Source: Roseobacter sp. (GTDB lineage: Bacteria; Pseudomonadota; Alphaproteobacteria; Rhodobacterales; Rhodobacteraceae). From it: DNA of 64,000 nt. The stretch lies in contig JADFAE010000002.1 of the NCBI GenBank assembly GCA_015665415.1, forward strand, positions 179,773 through 243,772. The letters are read 5' to 3'. A model generated the notes under the pieces. That model saw only the letters and a list, made by a program, of their open reading frames with translations. It had not been told where the DNA came from and ran no database searches. The translations under genes were made by a program, and so were the position numbers. Below are positions 1 through 8,458 of the stretch, one piece after another. Positions within the stretch are counted from its first letter, which is position 1, and each line of letters begins with the position of its first letter.

Positions 1-1328
1 ACCATGAAGGGGAAGAAATACTGCTCAGGGGTTGCCGATACATAGGCCTGCTTGAGGAAATAGGCGACGCCCAGGGCCGAGGCCACCATGACAATCGAGA
101 TCCACTGGGTCACGCGCGCGCCGCCCAGCTTGTCGGCGATCATGCCACCCACGGGACGGATCAAGGCACCAATGAAGGGCCCCATCCAGGCATACATCAG
201 GGCAGATGGGCCGTTGGGGTTGGCCAGATCATGGGTCATGATGCCGTCAACTTCGATGTGTTGGAAACCAAAGACCACCTTGATCGCCAGGGCAAAGGTC
301 GCCGCATAGCCGATGAAGGAACCAAAGGTCATGGTGTAGATCACCGTCATCGCCCAGGTGTGTTTGTTGCCAAAGATCTTGTACTGACGGGTGAGGTTCT
401 GCCCCACCTGACCGGGGATCAATTTCAGCATGAACACGGTCAGCGCGATCACGATGGGCAAGACGATCCATTTGGAGATCATGAAGCCAGAGCCACCCAC
501 CTTGGCAGGCAGCATCAGCCACAAGCCGATGGCAGCCGCAACAAAACCGATCAGCAGCATGAAGGTGATGGTCGAAAACGCACCAACGGGGCTGGGGATG
601 TCAGGGCTGACGTGCTCGTCGCGGATGTTGTTCATGCCGAACCAACCGGCAAAGGCCAGCGGGATCAGCAGCAGCAGCCAGACATAGCCCGCATTGTGGA
701 TATAGGTCTCGGTGCCGGCCGGGATCTTGCCGATCAGGGTACCGGAGGTGTTTTCCAGGATCATTGGCTCACCGCCAAACAGACCAAAGGTCATCACCAG
801 CGGGATAACGATCTGCATGGTGGTCACACCAAAGTTGCCCAGGCCCGCGTTCATGCCCAAGGCGTAGCCCTGTACCTTTTTGGGGTAGAAGAACGAGATG
901 TTGGACATCGAGGAGGAGAAGTTGCCGCCACCGATGCCCGACAGGAAGGCCAGGATCTGGAACTGCCACAGCGGTGTATCTGGGTTCTGCAGCGCAAAAC
1001 CGGCCCCCGCGGCGGGGATCATCAGCAAGGCGGTGGTAAAGAAGATGGTGTTGCGCCCACCCGCAATGCGGATGAAGAAGGTCGAAGGAATGCGCAGCGT
1101 CGCCCCGGTCAGACCGGCGATCGCCGCCAGAGTGAACAGTTCGGATTTCTCAAAGCTGAACCCGAGGTTGATCATCTGAACAGTGATGATGCCCCAGTAC
1201 AGCCAGACCGCAAAGCCGCAGAGCAGCGAGGGGATCGAGATCCACAGGTTCCGGGTGGCGATGGATTTACCCGTAGAGGCCCAATAGCTCTCGTCCTCCG
1301 GGGTGTAGTTTCTTAGGTCTTGTCCCAC
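1..1328 (-). CDS. narK: NarK2-type nitrate/nitrite transporter (3' end outside window)
   Basis: Major facilitator of the nitrate/nitrite porter (NNP) family, which moves nitrate in and nitrite out across the inner membrane. Translation from a GTG at 1328 gives about 442 in-window residues with many hydrophobic helices. The glycine-rich segment GLGNFGVTTMQ matches the NNP nitrate signature in its NarK2 form. The GTG start is chosen because GAGGAG lies just upstream; the protein opens with GQDLRNYTPEDESYW. It lies 60 nt downstream of narK1 on the same strand, so the two are probably cotranscribed. In related Rhodobacterales this pair precedes narGHJI, which would be off the left edge; that is inference. 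The C-terminal end is cut by the window. Confidence 0.88.
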   Translation of the reverse strand, partial: MGQDLRNYTPEDESYWASTGKSIATRNLWISIPSLLCGFAVWLYWGIITVQMINLGFSFEKSELFTLAAIAGLTGATLRIPSTFFIRIAGGRNTIFFTTALLMIPAAGAGFALQNPDTPLWQFQILAFLSGIGGGNFSSSMSNISFFYPKKVQGYALGMNAGLGNFGVTTMQIVIPLVMTFGLFGGEPMILENTSGTLIGKIPAGTETYIHNAGYVWLLLLIPLAFAGWFGMNNIRDEHVSPDIPSPVGAFSTITFMLLIGFVAAAIGLWLMLPAKVGGSGFMISKWIVLPIVIALTVFMLKLIPGQVGQNLTRQYKIFGNKHTWAMTVIYTMTFGSFIGYAATFALAIKVVFGFQHIEVDGIMTHDLANPNGPSALMYAWMGPFIGALIRPVGGMIADKLGGARVTQWISIVMVASALGVAYFLKQAYVSATPEQYFFPFM

Positions 1329-1388
1329 TTGGTTTTCTCCTCATGAGTGAGGTTGCGGCGGGCCGGTGAAGGCCCGCCAAGTTCGAAT

Positions 1389-2807
1389 TCAGGATTTCAT
1401 TGCTTCGGGGTGCTTGGCGTTCCACTCCTCGACCACGGCGACAGATTGGGCCAGCGCGGTATTGGCGCGTTCGGCGCGCACTCGCAGGGTGTCCAAGGAG
1501 GCATGTTCAAAATTGGCACGCTCTTCTTCTTCCTGCGCTTCCGAGAAGCGGACAAAGAAGGCCAGAACCGAGGCACAGGCGACAGTGACACCGATGACAA
1601 AGAAGACATCCGGCCACTCCATCGCGCCCTTGAACAAAAAGCCCGCAGCCACCGCACCGGCGTTGCCGCCAGCACCAACCACACCGGCAACCGCGCCCAA
1701 TGCTTTCTTGTTGATGAAGGGGACCACCGAATAGGTTGCGCCTTCAGCCATCTGAGTGAAGAGCGAAAAGATGATCAGCATGGGCAGTGCCAGGAACAGC
1801 ACCTGCATCTGGCTGAACAGCATCAGCGCGCAGCCCTCGCCCAAGAGCACGATGAAGAGCCAGAACGAGCGGCCCTTGAGGCCCCAGAGCGCACCGAAGT
1901 TGTCGCCAAAGATGCCGCCCAGGGTGCGGGCAAAGATGTTCATCAGGCCAAAGGAGGCGGCAACACCACCCGCAGCCACCAGGCTCAGGTCGAAGTAGTC
2001 ATAGAAGTAGAGCGCCGCGACGTTGTTGACGGTGAGCTCGATCCCAAAGCAGGCGCCGTAGATCAGGAACAGGATCCAGACACGGTAGTCCGCCATGGCT
2101 TTGAAGTAATCCGCTGTGACCGATTTCTTGGGCGGCAGTTTATTTTGCGCGCGCAGCTCCTTGAAGTTCCCGTCAGGCGCGTCCTGGGTCAGAAAGTAAT
2201 AGGCGATACCAACCACAAAGATCACAGCCCCGACCACCATCATCGACAGGCGCCAGCCCACCGCTTCGGAAAAGCCAAACCCAACAACGAACATCGAGAA
2301 CACCATGGGCATGGCAAATTGGGTGACGCCGCCGCCCAGGTTGCCCCAGCCCGCCGAAGTGGCGTTGGCTGTGCCCACCACATTGGGGGCAAACATCACG
2401 GTGGTATGGTACTGTGTGATCACAAAGGCCGCGCCAATGACGCCGATCAGCAGGCGGAAGAACAGGAACAGCTCAAAACTGTCCGCCAAACCGATCCCGG
2501 CCACCGGAAAGGCACCAAAGATCAGCAGATAAGTATAGGAGAGCCGCGGGCCGATCCGATCACAGAGCCAGCCGATAAAGAAGCGGGCGAATACGGTCAC
2601 TGCCACCGAGGCGATGATCGACCAGCCCACTTGCGATTTGGTCAGCTGCAACTCGTCGCGCACGATGATCATCAGTGGCGCAATGCCAAACCAGGCAAAG
2701 AAGCAGGAGAAAAAGGCGAACCACGTCATGTGGAACGTCCGGATCTGTACCATCCGGACGTTGAAGAAATTTCGCCAGAGGCTGGTAGCCTTGTTTTGAA
2801 TTTCCAT
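1389..2807 (-). CDS. narK: NarK1-type nitrate/proton symporter
   Basis: MFS transporter of the NNP family, 472 residues, about twelve membrane helices. The NNP signature is seen as AGWGNLGGG near residue 150, the form typical of NarK1 nitrate/H+ symporters. The C-terminal 50 residues are charged and cytoplasmic (EAQEEEERANFEH). The ATG at 2807 follows GGAGGGACACCG. It is the first gene of a leftward operon with the NarK2-type gene downstream, and an FNR-like box centred about 86 nt upstream of the start is well placed to activate it under low oxygen. Function is firm at family level; the direction of transport is inferred from family type. Confidence 0.88.
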   Translation of the reverse strand: MEIQNKATSLWRNFFNVRMVQIRTFHMTWFAFFSCFFAWFGIAPLMIIVRDELQLTKSQVGWSIIASVAVTVFARFFIGWLCDRIGPRLSYTYLLIFGAFPVAGIGLADSFELFLFFRLLIGVIGAAFVITQYHTTVMFAPNVVGTANATSAGWGNLGGGVTQFAMPMVFSMFVVGFGFSEAVGWRLSMMVVGAVIFVVGIAYYFLTQDAPDGNFKELRAQNKLPPKKSVTADYFKAMADYRVWILFLIYGACFGIELTVNNVAALYFYDYFDLSLVAAGGVAASFGLMNIFARTLGGIFGDNFGALWGLKGRSFWLFIVLLGEGCALMLFSQMQVLFLALPMLIIFSLFTQMAEGATYSVVPFINKKALGAVAGVVGAGGNAGAVAAGFLFKGAMEWPDVFFVIGVTVACASVLAFFVRFSEAQEEEERANFEHASLDTLRVRAERANTALAQSVAVVEEWNAKHPEAMKS

Positions 2808-2886
2808 CGGTGTCCCTCCGAAATTTGCGAAAGACCCGCTTAGGCGAGCTTGGGGAGAGACCTGCGCCCTTCTTGGCCGCCGCTGT

Positions 2887-2900
2887 TTGATCCAGATCAG
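2887..2900. promoter_or_regulatory. FNR/NarR-type box upstream of narK1
   Basis: TTGATCCAGATCAG matches the FNR consensus TTGAT-N4-ATCAA with one mismatch (last base). A class II promoter at this site would start transcription near 2852, leaving a leader of about 45 nt before narK1. Confidence 0.6.
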
Positions 2901-3001
2901 GAATCCATAAAAAATCCAGTAAAATAAATGTCTTAACGACTTTTGTCATTTGCAAATTGACGATAGATCAATGGTAATTCTGGCAGGGATCAAGCTGGCA
3001 G

Positions 3002-3015
3002 TTGACATTTATCAA
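3002..3015. promoter_or_regulatory. FNR/NarR-type box upstream of narR
   Basis: TTGACATTTATCAA matches TTGAT-N4-ATCAA with one mismatch. It lies 17 nt before the ATG at 3033 and 50 nt before the ATG at 3066. If it activates at -41.5, transcription would start near 3050, which favours the later start codon; otherwise it would act as an autorepressor site. Confidence 0.55.
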
Positions 3016-3065
3016 TCGAATGCGCGATCAACATGCGAACATATACTCAGCTGGTGACGCTAGGC

Positions 3066-3758
3066 ATGCCCGATTCACATCTCTCCGAAATTCGGGATCT
3101 GCATTTGTTTTCCGACATGGAAGACGAACATTTCCAACAGCTTGTCCGCGCATCCTATGTGCAGAACTTCCCGCCGCAGATCGAATTGATCACAGAAGGC
3201 GATCCCAGTGATTTCCTGCATATTCTGCTTTCGGGATCGGTAGATCTGTTTTCCAGCTGGAACGCGCGGGAAACCAGCATGGCCACGGTGCGCCCGGTTT
3301 CCACGTTCATTCTGGCCGCCTCTGTGCGCGATGCCCCCTATCTGATGTCGGCCCGCACCCTGGAGAAAAGCCGCATCATGCTGATCCCCAGCCAGGACCT
3401 GCGCGAGGTTTTTGGCAAGGACATCCAATTTGCCCAGGCCATCGTGGATGAGTTGGCACAATGTTATCGTGGCGTCATCAAGAACACCAAGGATCTGAAG
3501 CTGCGCACTTCGTTGGAGCGCCTGGCCAACCATCTGCTGCGACAGCAGGCACGCGCGGGCGGCGGCGCGACCTTTGTGCTCGATTCCGAAAAACGTCGCC
3601 TGGCCTCGGTGCTGGGGATGACTTCGGAAAACCTCAGCCGCGCCTTCAAAGGGTTGCGCCCCTACGGGGTGGAGGTCAAGGGCAGCCAGATCACCATCAC
3701 CAATCAGCAGGATCTGGAAGGCTTTGCCAAGCCAAATCCGCTGATCGATCACCGCTAG
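3066..3758 (+). CDS. narR: Crp/FNR-family regulator, NarR-like
   Basis: Transcription factor with an N-terminal cyclic-nucleotide-binding-type beta-roll and a C-terminal winged helix (LASVLGMTSENLSRAFKGL is the recognition region). The N-terminal cysteine cluster of oxygen-sensing FNR is absent; the only cysteine near the sensor half lies in AQCYRG. It is therefore more like NarR, a nitrite/NO-responsive member, than FnrL. It diverges from narK1-narK2, the usual place for narR. The reading frame is open from an ATG at 3033 (11 residues longer); 3066 is preferred because an FNR-like box at 3002-3015 would put the transcription start near 3050. Neither start has a strong ribosome binding site. 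Confidence 0.72.
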   Translation: MPDSHLSEIRDLHLFSDMEDEHFQQLVRASYVQNFPPQIELITEGDPSDFLHILLSGSVDLFSSWNARETSMATVRPVSTFILAASVRDAPYLMSARTLEKSRIMLIPSQDLREVFGKDIQFAQAIVDELAQCYRGVIKNTKDLKLRTSLERLANHLLRQQARAGGGATFVLDSEKRRLASVLGMTSENLSRAFKGLRPYGVEVKGSQITITNQQDLEGFAKPNPLIDHR

Positions 3759-3768
3759 GGTCAACCCG

Positions 3769-5229
3769 TCACTCGTTGCGGCAGATCTCCAGCCGGGCCC
3801 GCAGCCCCCTGCGTCCTTTTTCAAAGCGCAGGGTCCCGCCATGTTGCTCTGCCACCGTCGCGACGATGGTCAGCCCCAGACCAAAGCCGTCAATGGTCCG
3901 GGCATTGGCCCCCCGCTGAAACGGGGCCAGCACCGCTTCGATCTCCTCCACCGTCAACTGCGAGCCTTCGTCCTCGACGGTGATGACGGCCCGATCAGAG
4001 GTCGCCTGCAGGCTCACCTCGGCGCGGCGACCATATTTCAGCGCATTGTCCACCAGATTGGTCAGTGCCCGCTGCAGCAGAATGGGCCGGGCCAGAACCA
4101 GAACCCGGCGGGCATCCGGAACACTGCCCTGCCCCACCCGAGCCGAGAACAGCGACTGCGCGCCCTGGGCCACATCGGGCGCGCAGGCGGTATAGCTTAC
4201 CGGTTTGTTCAGATCCTGATAGTCCGCCACCAAGGCCTCGACCAGCGCGCTCAGCGAGATCTGTCGCGGCTCTTCCAGGCTAAGTTCCGAGCGGGTGTAG
4301 GTCAGCACGCTTTCGATCATGCCGGTCATGCCGTCGATATCCGCCTCCAGCCGCTGGCGCAGCGCGCCATCCTTGATCAGCGCCGCGCGCAGCCGCAGCC
4401 GGGTGGCGGGGGTGCCCAGATCGTGGCTCACCCCTGACAGCACGGTTGCCCGTTTCGCAATCTGTTCACGCGCGGCGGCCAGGTGGTCATTCACCGCCGC
4501 CACGATCAGCTGCAGTTCGGCAGGCCCGCCGGTCCTATAACTGTCCGGCCCCCCAAGGGTCCGCCTTTGGCGCAGCAGCCTGGCAAATGCACCAAAGCTG
4601 GCGGTTGTCTCGGCGCTCTGGCTCAGCAGGATGGCAAGCCCAAGCACCGCCAGCAAGGCGGCGGGCAGCCGCAGATCCCGAGGTGCGGCCGTGCAGCCCC
4701 ATAGCGCATTGCCATCGATACGCTGCCAGTTCTGCTCCCCCAGGCGGGCATAGATCAGGGGCGTGCTGCAATGACTGGCCAGCAACCGCGTCACCGCCCC
4801 CAGTTTCTGCGCGCCACTTTGCCCTGCCGCGCTCTCCAGATCCGATACCGCATAGCGCAGGCTGTCCGAGACAATGACCAGACGCAGCGCGGTGCCCGGA
4901 GCAAAGCCCGTACCTGGACCAATGGCTCTGTCCTTGATCGAGAGTTCGGTGATAAAGCCAGCGCCGCCCGCAGCAGGCAATTGCCGGATCCACTGCGCCG
5001 CGCCCTCAGCGGGCATCTGCGGCAGCGCCACCACGTCCAGGCCAGCGGGTGCCGCACTGCGCCCCTGCAGCGATTGATACAAAAGAACGCCCGCCATCTG
5101 ACTGCGCTGCAGATGCCCCTGCCAGGCACGGCTCGATTGAAACCAGAGTGCGGTGGCCAGAACCCCGATTGCAAATGCGCCCAGGACCCAGAGCCTCGCC
5201 AATGTCTTGAGCGCCAGGCCGCGCCTCAA
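3769..5229 (-). CDS. Sensor histidine kinase of a probable glucose-uptake two-component system
   Basis: Membrane histidine kinase, 486 residues. A helix at about residues 12-32, a roughly 155-residue periplasmic sensor region, a second helix at about 188-205, a linker, then HisKA with the phospho-acceptor His269 (SGVSHDLGTPATRLR), an N box NLVDNALKYG and a G box GFGLGLTIV. Its start overlaps the end of the response regulator gene by 4 nt (ATGA), so the two are translationally coupled. The pair diverges from a gts-like sugar ABC operon, as GtrS-GltR does in pseudomonads, which suggests that it senses a sugar or sugar acid. The signal is inferred from neighbours only. Confidence 0.85.
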   Translation of the reverse strand: MRRGLALKTLARLWVLGAFAIGVLATALWFQSSRAWQGHLQRSQMAGVLLYQSLQGRSAAPAGLDVVALPQMPAEGAAQWIRQLPAAGGAGFITELSIKDRAIGPGTGFAPGTALRLVIVSDSLRYAVSDLESAAGQSGAQKLGAVTRLLASHCSTPLIYARLGEQNWQRIDGNALWGCTAAPRDLRLPAALLAVLGLAILLSQSAETTASFGAFARLLRQRRTLGGPDSYRTGGPAELQLIVAAVNDHLAAAREQIAKRATVLSGVSHDLGTPATRLRLRAALIKDGALRQRLEADIDGMTGMIESVLTYTRSELSLEEPRQISLSALVEALVADYQDLNKPVSYTACAPDVAQGAQSLFSARVGQGSVPDARRVLVLARPILLQRALTNLVDNALKYGRRAEVSLQATSDRAVITVEDEGSQLTVEEIEAVLAPFQRGANARTIDGFGLGLTIVATVAEQHGGTLRFEKGRRGLRARLEICRNE

Positions 5230-5966
5230 GATGCAGCCTCTTCATGGACATCCACTGCCATGACATATCCAACGCCCCGCGCGGTGCGCAGCATCTGCGG
5301 CTCCTTTGGGTCGGTTTCGATCTTGGAGCGCAGACGCCCCACCAGCATATCTATCGCCCGCCCCGATCCCTCGGCGCTGGCCTCTGTCGCCTGATCCTCT
5401 TGCAAGGCGGCCTGGATTTCCTCGCGTTTCAGAGGGATATGAGGATTGGCCAAAAACACCCTTAGAAGGCTGGTCTCGCGCTGCGACAGCGCCACCTGAA
5501 ACCCCTGCGGCGACAGCACCTCGTCACGTTTGCCATCATAGCGCCACCCGGCAAAGCGAAACTGCGACAAGCGACGGCGATAGACCAGCGAGGCGCTGCG
5601 CTTGGCCCGTTGCAACACCGCCCGCAGACGCGCCAGCAGCAGATCCGGATTAAAGGGCTTGGCGATATAGTCATCCGCCCCCACCTCGTAGCCCGCCATG
5701 CGCTGGTGATCCTGTGACAGGGCCGATACCAGAATAATCGGCACATCCTGCTCCTGGCGCAGCCTTGCACAGATTTCGACGCCGCTTTCGCGACCCAGCA
5801 TCACATCCAGCAAAATCAGATCCACCCGCCCCGCCTGAAGATGGGCGCAGATCTCGGCCTCACTTTCGGCGGGCAGCGCGATAAAACCGCTCTGCTGCAG
5901 GAATTGCACCAGCATATCCCGTGTCTCCGCATCGTCATCAACCACCAAAAGCCGGGGAATCGTCAT
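5226..5966 (-). CDS. OmpR-family response regulator (GltR-like by context)
   Basis: Response regulator, 246 residues: receiver domain with acidic pair DDD at 10-12, phospho-acceptor Asp54 (LILLDVML) and the lysine of AKPF, followed by an OmpR-type winged helix ending in RTARGVGYVM. The frame is open further upstream to 6245, but the conserved receiver begins exactly at MTIPRLLVVDDD, so 5966 is taken as the start. It is cotranscribed with the kinase. Three GTAAC-like half-sites at 10-bp spacing (6040-6064) lie about 75-100 nt upstream and look like its own operator. Confidence 0.85.
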   Translation of the reverse strand: MTIPRLLVVDDDAETRDMLVQFLQQSGFIALPAESEAEICAHLQAGRVDLILLDVMLGRESGVEICARLRQEQDVPIILVSALSQDHQRMAGYEVGADDYIAKPFNPDLLLARLRAVLQRAKRSASLVYRRRLSQFRFAGWRYDGKRDEVLSPQGFQVALSQRETSLLRVFLANPHIPLKREEIQAALQEDQATEASAEGSGRAIDMLVGRLRSKIETDPKEPQMLRTARGVGYVMAVDVHEEAAS

Positions 5967-6039
5967 CTGAGCTGTCTGTGTCCTGAGTTGCCGCCAAAGC
6001 GGCGATGACAGCAACTCTGCCCCATTTTCACGGCTCTGG

Positions 6040-6064
6040 GTACTCTCAGGTAACAAGTTGTAAC
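6040..6064. promoter_or_regulatory. Tandem 10-bp-spaced half-sites, candidate OmpR-type operator
   Basis: GTACT at 6040, GTAAC at 6050 and GTAAC at 6060 form three direct half-sites with exact helical-turn spacing, the layout bound by OmpR-family dimers. They sit between the divergent response regulator and gtsA, closer to the regulator. Confidence 0.4.
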
Positions 6065-6083
6065 GGAACCGGCGATTTTCTGG

Positions 6084-6237
6084 CACTTGCCCCCGCAAGT
6101 GGGTCAAGCAACCGTTGCCCCAGGCCCCTTTCGCAGCGCAGGCTGCAGAGCAATACAGCTGCCCAAAAGGCGGCATCGGTGTCCAAAAGCCCTGGCAACA
6201 AGGGATCAGCACGCCGCACCGGGACCGCAAAGGTCCC
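6084..6237 (+). promoter_or_regulatory. Leader region of the sugar ABC operon with two small hairpins
   Basis: Two perfect inverted repeats stand in this leader: CACTTGC-CCCC-GCAAGTG (6084-6101) and GGGACC-GCAAA-GGTCCC (6221-6237). The second ends 25 nt before the gtsA start. They could be operators or mRNA structures. No convincing -35/-10 pair was identified. The rest of 5967-6262 holds no gene. Confidence 0.3.
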
Positions 6238-6262
6238 CTGATCAAATAGGGAGGAATTCGTC

Positions 6263-7507
6263 ATGAAGAAATATGTATTTGCAGCGGCATCGACCCTGGC
6301 GCTTGCGGCGTCATCGATCGCCCAGGCTGGCCCCGAGGCAGAGGTTCTGCATTGGTGGACCTCTGGTGGCGAGGCCAAATCCGTCGCCGTGTTGCAGCAG
6401 GAATTCTCTGCCAACGGAGGCACTTGGACCGATATGCCAGTTGCAGGTGGTGGCGGCGATGCCGCCATGACCGCGCTGCGCGCCCGCGTCCTGTCCGGCA
6501 ATGCGCCGACTGCCGTTCAACTGAAAGGCCCCGCCATTCAGGAATGGTACGAAGAAGGGGTGCTGGCGGACATCTCCAATGTCGCCGAGGCCGAGGGCTG
6601 GGACAAGGTGCTGCCCGCCTCTATTGCGGCTCATATGAAGTGCGAAGGCCAATGGTGCGCAGCCCCTGTCAATGTGCACCGGGTCGACTGGCTGTGGGCC
6701 AATGCCGAAATCCTCAGCGCCAATGGCATCGAAATGCCCACCAGCTGGGATGAATTCAACGCCGCTGCCGAGAAGCTGCAGGCGGCCGGAGTGATCCCGC
6801 TGGCCCATGGCGGCCAGGCCTGGCAGGACGCCACCGTGTTCGAGGTGGTTGCCCTGGGATTGTTGGGAGCGGAGGACTTCCACAAGGCCTTTGTCGAGCT
6901 GGATCCGACCACACTGGGCTCTGACAAGATGGTCGCGGTCTTTGATCAGATGCGCCGGATGCGCGGCTATGTGGACAGCAATTTCCCCGGTCGCGACTGG
7001 AACCTTGCGACCTCTATGGTGATGAACGGCGAGGCCGCCTTTCAGATCATGGGCGATTGGGCCAAGGGTGAGTTCATGGCAGCCGGCAAAGTCCCCGGCG
7101 AGGACTTCCTCTGCGCCTCGGCTCCTGGTGCGGGTTTTCTGTACAATGTCGATAGTTTTGCCATGTTCGACGTCGATGGCGCCGACAAGCAGGACGGACA
7201 GGCCTTGCTGGCCAAGCTGATTGTCGGGCAGAATTTCCAGAAGGTCTTCAACCTCAACAAGGGATCGATCCCGGCCCGTGTTGATGTCGCCATGGATGAG
7301 TTCGACTCCTGCGCGCATCTGTCAGCTTCCGAGATGACCGCCAGCTCCGAAGAGGGCTCACTGTTGCCCAGCTATGCCCATGGCATGGCCATGCGCGGGG
7401 CCCAGTCCGGTGCCATCACCGATGTGGTCACGGCCCATTTCAACTCTGATATGTCTTCGGCCGAGGCGGTGAAAATGCTCACCCAAGCCGTAGCAAACTC
7501 GCTCTGA
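6263..7507 (+). CDS. gtsA: Sugar (glucose-type) ABC transporter substrate-binding protein
   Basis: Periplasmic extracellular binding protein family 1, 414 residues. A typical signal peptide ends at AQA near residue 22, and the mature part opens EAEVLHWWTSGGEAK, the signature of GtsA/GltK-type glucose/mannose binding proteins. ATG at 6263 follows GGGAGGAATTC. It heads a five-gene run (binding protein, two permeases, ATPase, glucokinase), which supports glucose as substrate. A hairpin right after the gene (7530-7562) would help keep its mRNA more abundant than that of the permeases. The sugar is inferred from family likeness and the neighbouring glucokinase. Confidence 0.85.
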   Translation: MKKYVFAAASTLALAASSIAQAGPEAEVLHWWTSGGEAKSVAVLQQEFSANGGTWTDMPVAGGGGDAAMTALRARVLSGNAPTAVQLKGPAIQEWYEEGVLADISNVAEAEGWDKVLPASIAAHMKCEGQWCAAPVNVHRVDWLWANAEILSANGIEMPTSWDEFNAAAEKLQAAGVIPLAHGGQAWQDATVFEVVALGLLGAEDFHKAFVELDPTTLGSDKMVAVFDQMRRMRGYVDSNFPGRDWNLATSMVMNGEAAFQIMGDWAKGEFMAAGKVPGEDFLCASAPGAGFLYNVDSFAMFDVDGADKQDGQALLAKLIVGQNFQKVFNLNKGSIPARVDVAMDEFDSCAHLSASEMTASSEEGSLLPSYAHGMAMRGAQSGAITDVVTAHFNSDMSSAEAVKMLTQAVANSL

Positions 7508-7529
7508 TCCGCCACCACTCACCAGCGTA

Positions 7530-7562
7530 GCCCTGCCTTGGCATCCTCTGCCTGGGCAGGGC
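7530..7562 (+). other. REP-like hairpin between binding protein and permease genes
   Basis: GCCCTGCC (7530-7537) pairs with GGCAGGGC (7555-7562) around a 17-nt loop. There is no U-run, so it is more likely a 3'-end stabiliser for the gtsA message than a full terminator. Confidence 0.45.
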
Positions 7563-7585
7563 AGAAATTCAAAGGGTTCGGTGCA

Positions 7586-8458
7586 ATGACCGCATGGCTG
7601 GAACGACACATCCCCAAAATGGTGCTGGCGCCTTCCTTTGTGGCGATCCTCATCTTTGTCTACGGCTTTATCGCCTGGACCGCCTGGATTTCGCTGACCC
7701 GGTCCCGGTTGTTGCCAAAATACGAGCTCAAGGGCTTGGTCCAGTATGAACGCCTGATGGCAGCCCCGCGCTGGGATACGGCGATGGACAATCTCTTGGT
7801 CTTTGGGGCGCTGTTCATCGGCATTTCGATGCTGCTAGGATTGATGCTGGCGATCCTGCTGGACCAGCGCATTCGCGTCGAAGGCATGCTGCGCACGATT
7901 TACCTCTATCCCATGGCCCTGTCGATGATCGTCACCGGCACCGCCTGGAAATGGATCATGAATCCCGGTCTTGGGCTGGAGGCTCTGGTGCGTGGCTGGG
8001 GATTTGAAAGCTTCAGTTTCGATTGGGTGATCAACCCCGACAAGGCCATCTATGCCGTTGTCATTGCCGGTGTCTGGCAGGCCTCGGGCTTTGTCATGGC
8101 ACTGTTTCTGGCCGGCCTGCGCAGCGTTGATGGCGAGATCATCAAGGCTGCACAGGTCGACGGCATCCCCTCCTGGCGGATCTATACGGCGATCATCCTG
8201 CCCTCCATGGCCCCGATCTTTTTGTCGGCCTTCATCGTCCTGGCGCATCTGGCAATCAAAAGCTTTGATCTGGTCATTGCCCTTACGGGCGGCGGGCCCG
8301 GCTATGCCACCGACCTGCCGGCCACCTATATGTATGCCATGGCCTTCTCACGCGGGGACATTGGTCAGGCGGCCAGCTCTGCCATGGTGATGATGGGTGT
8401 CGTCTTTGCCATCGTGGTGCCCTATCTCTATTCCGAATTGAGGGCGAAAAATGACTGA
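7586..8458 (+). CDS. gtsB: Sugar ABC transporter permease, first subunit
   Basis: Inner-membrane permease of the MalF/UgpA type, 290 residues, about six helices, with the EAA loop seen as EIIKAAQVDGIPSWRIYTAI where it docks on the ATPase. The frame is open from a TTG at 7538, but that lies inside the hairpin; ATG 7586 (AAGGG 10 nt upstream) is chosen, as the family usually begins close to the first helix. It overlaps the next permease gene by 8 nt. Confidence 0.85.
   Translation: MTAWLERHIPKMVLAPSFVAILIFVYGFIAWTAWISLTRSRLLPKYELKGLVQYERLMAAPRWDTAMDNLLVFGALFIGISMLLGLMLAILLDQRIRVEGMLRTIYLYPMALSMIVTGTAWKWIMNPGLGLEALVRGWGFESFSFDWVINPDKAIYAVVIAGVWQASGFVMALFLAGLRSVDGEIIKAAQVDGIPSWRIYTAIILPSMAPIFLSAFIVLAHLAIKSFDLVIALTGGGPGYATDLPATYMYAMAFSRGDIGQAASSAMVMMGVVFAIVVPYLYSELRAKND

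Noticed and set aside
231..1316. Long plus-strand frame opposite the NarK2-type gene
   Set aside because: Rich in His/Gln/Arg/Asp without family likeness: the reverse-strand shadow of a membrane protein gene. The same holds for 1347-2843 opposite narK1.
2957..2971. TTGACGATAGATCAA as a third FNR box
   Set aside because: The spacer is 5 nt instead of 4, which breaks the FNR dyad.
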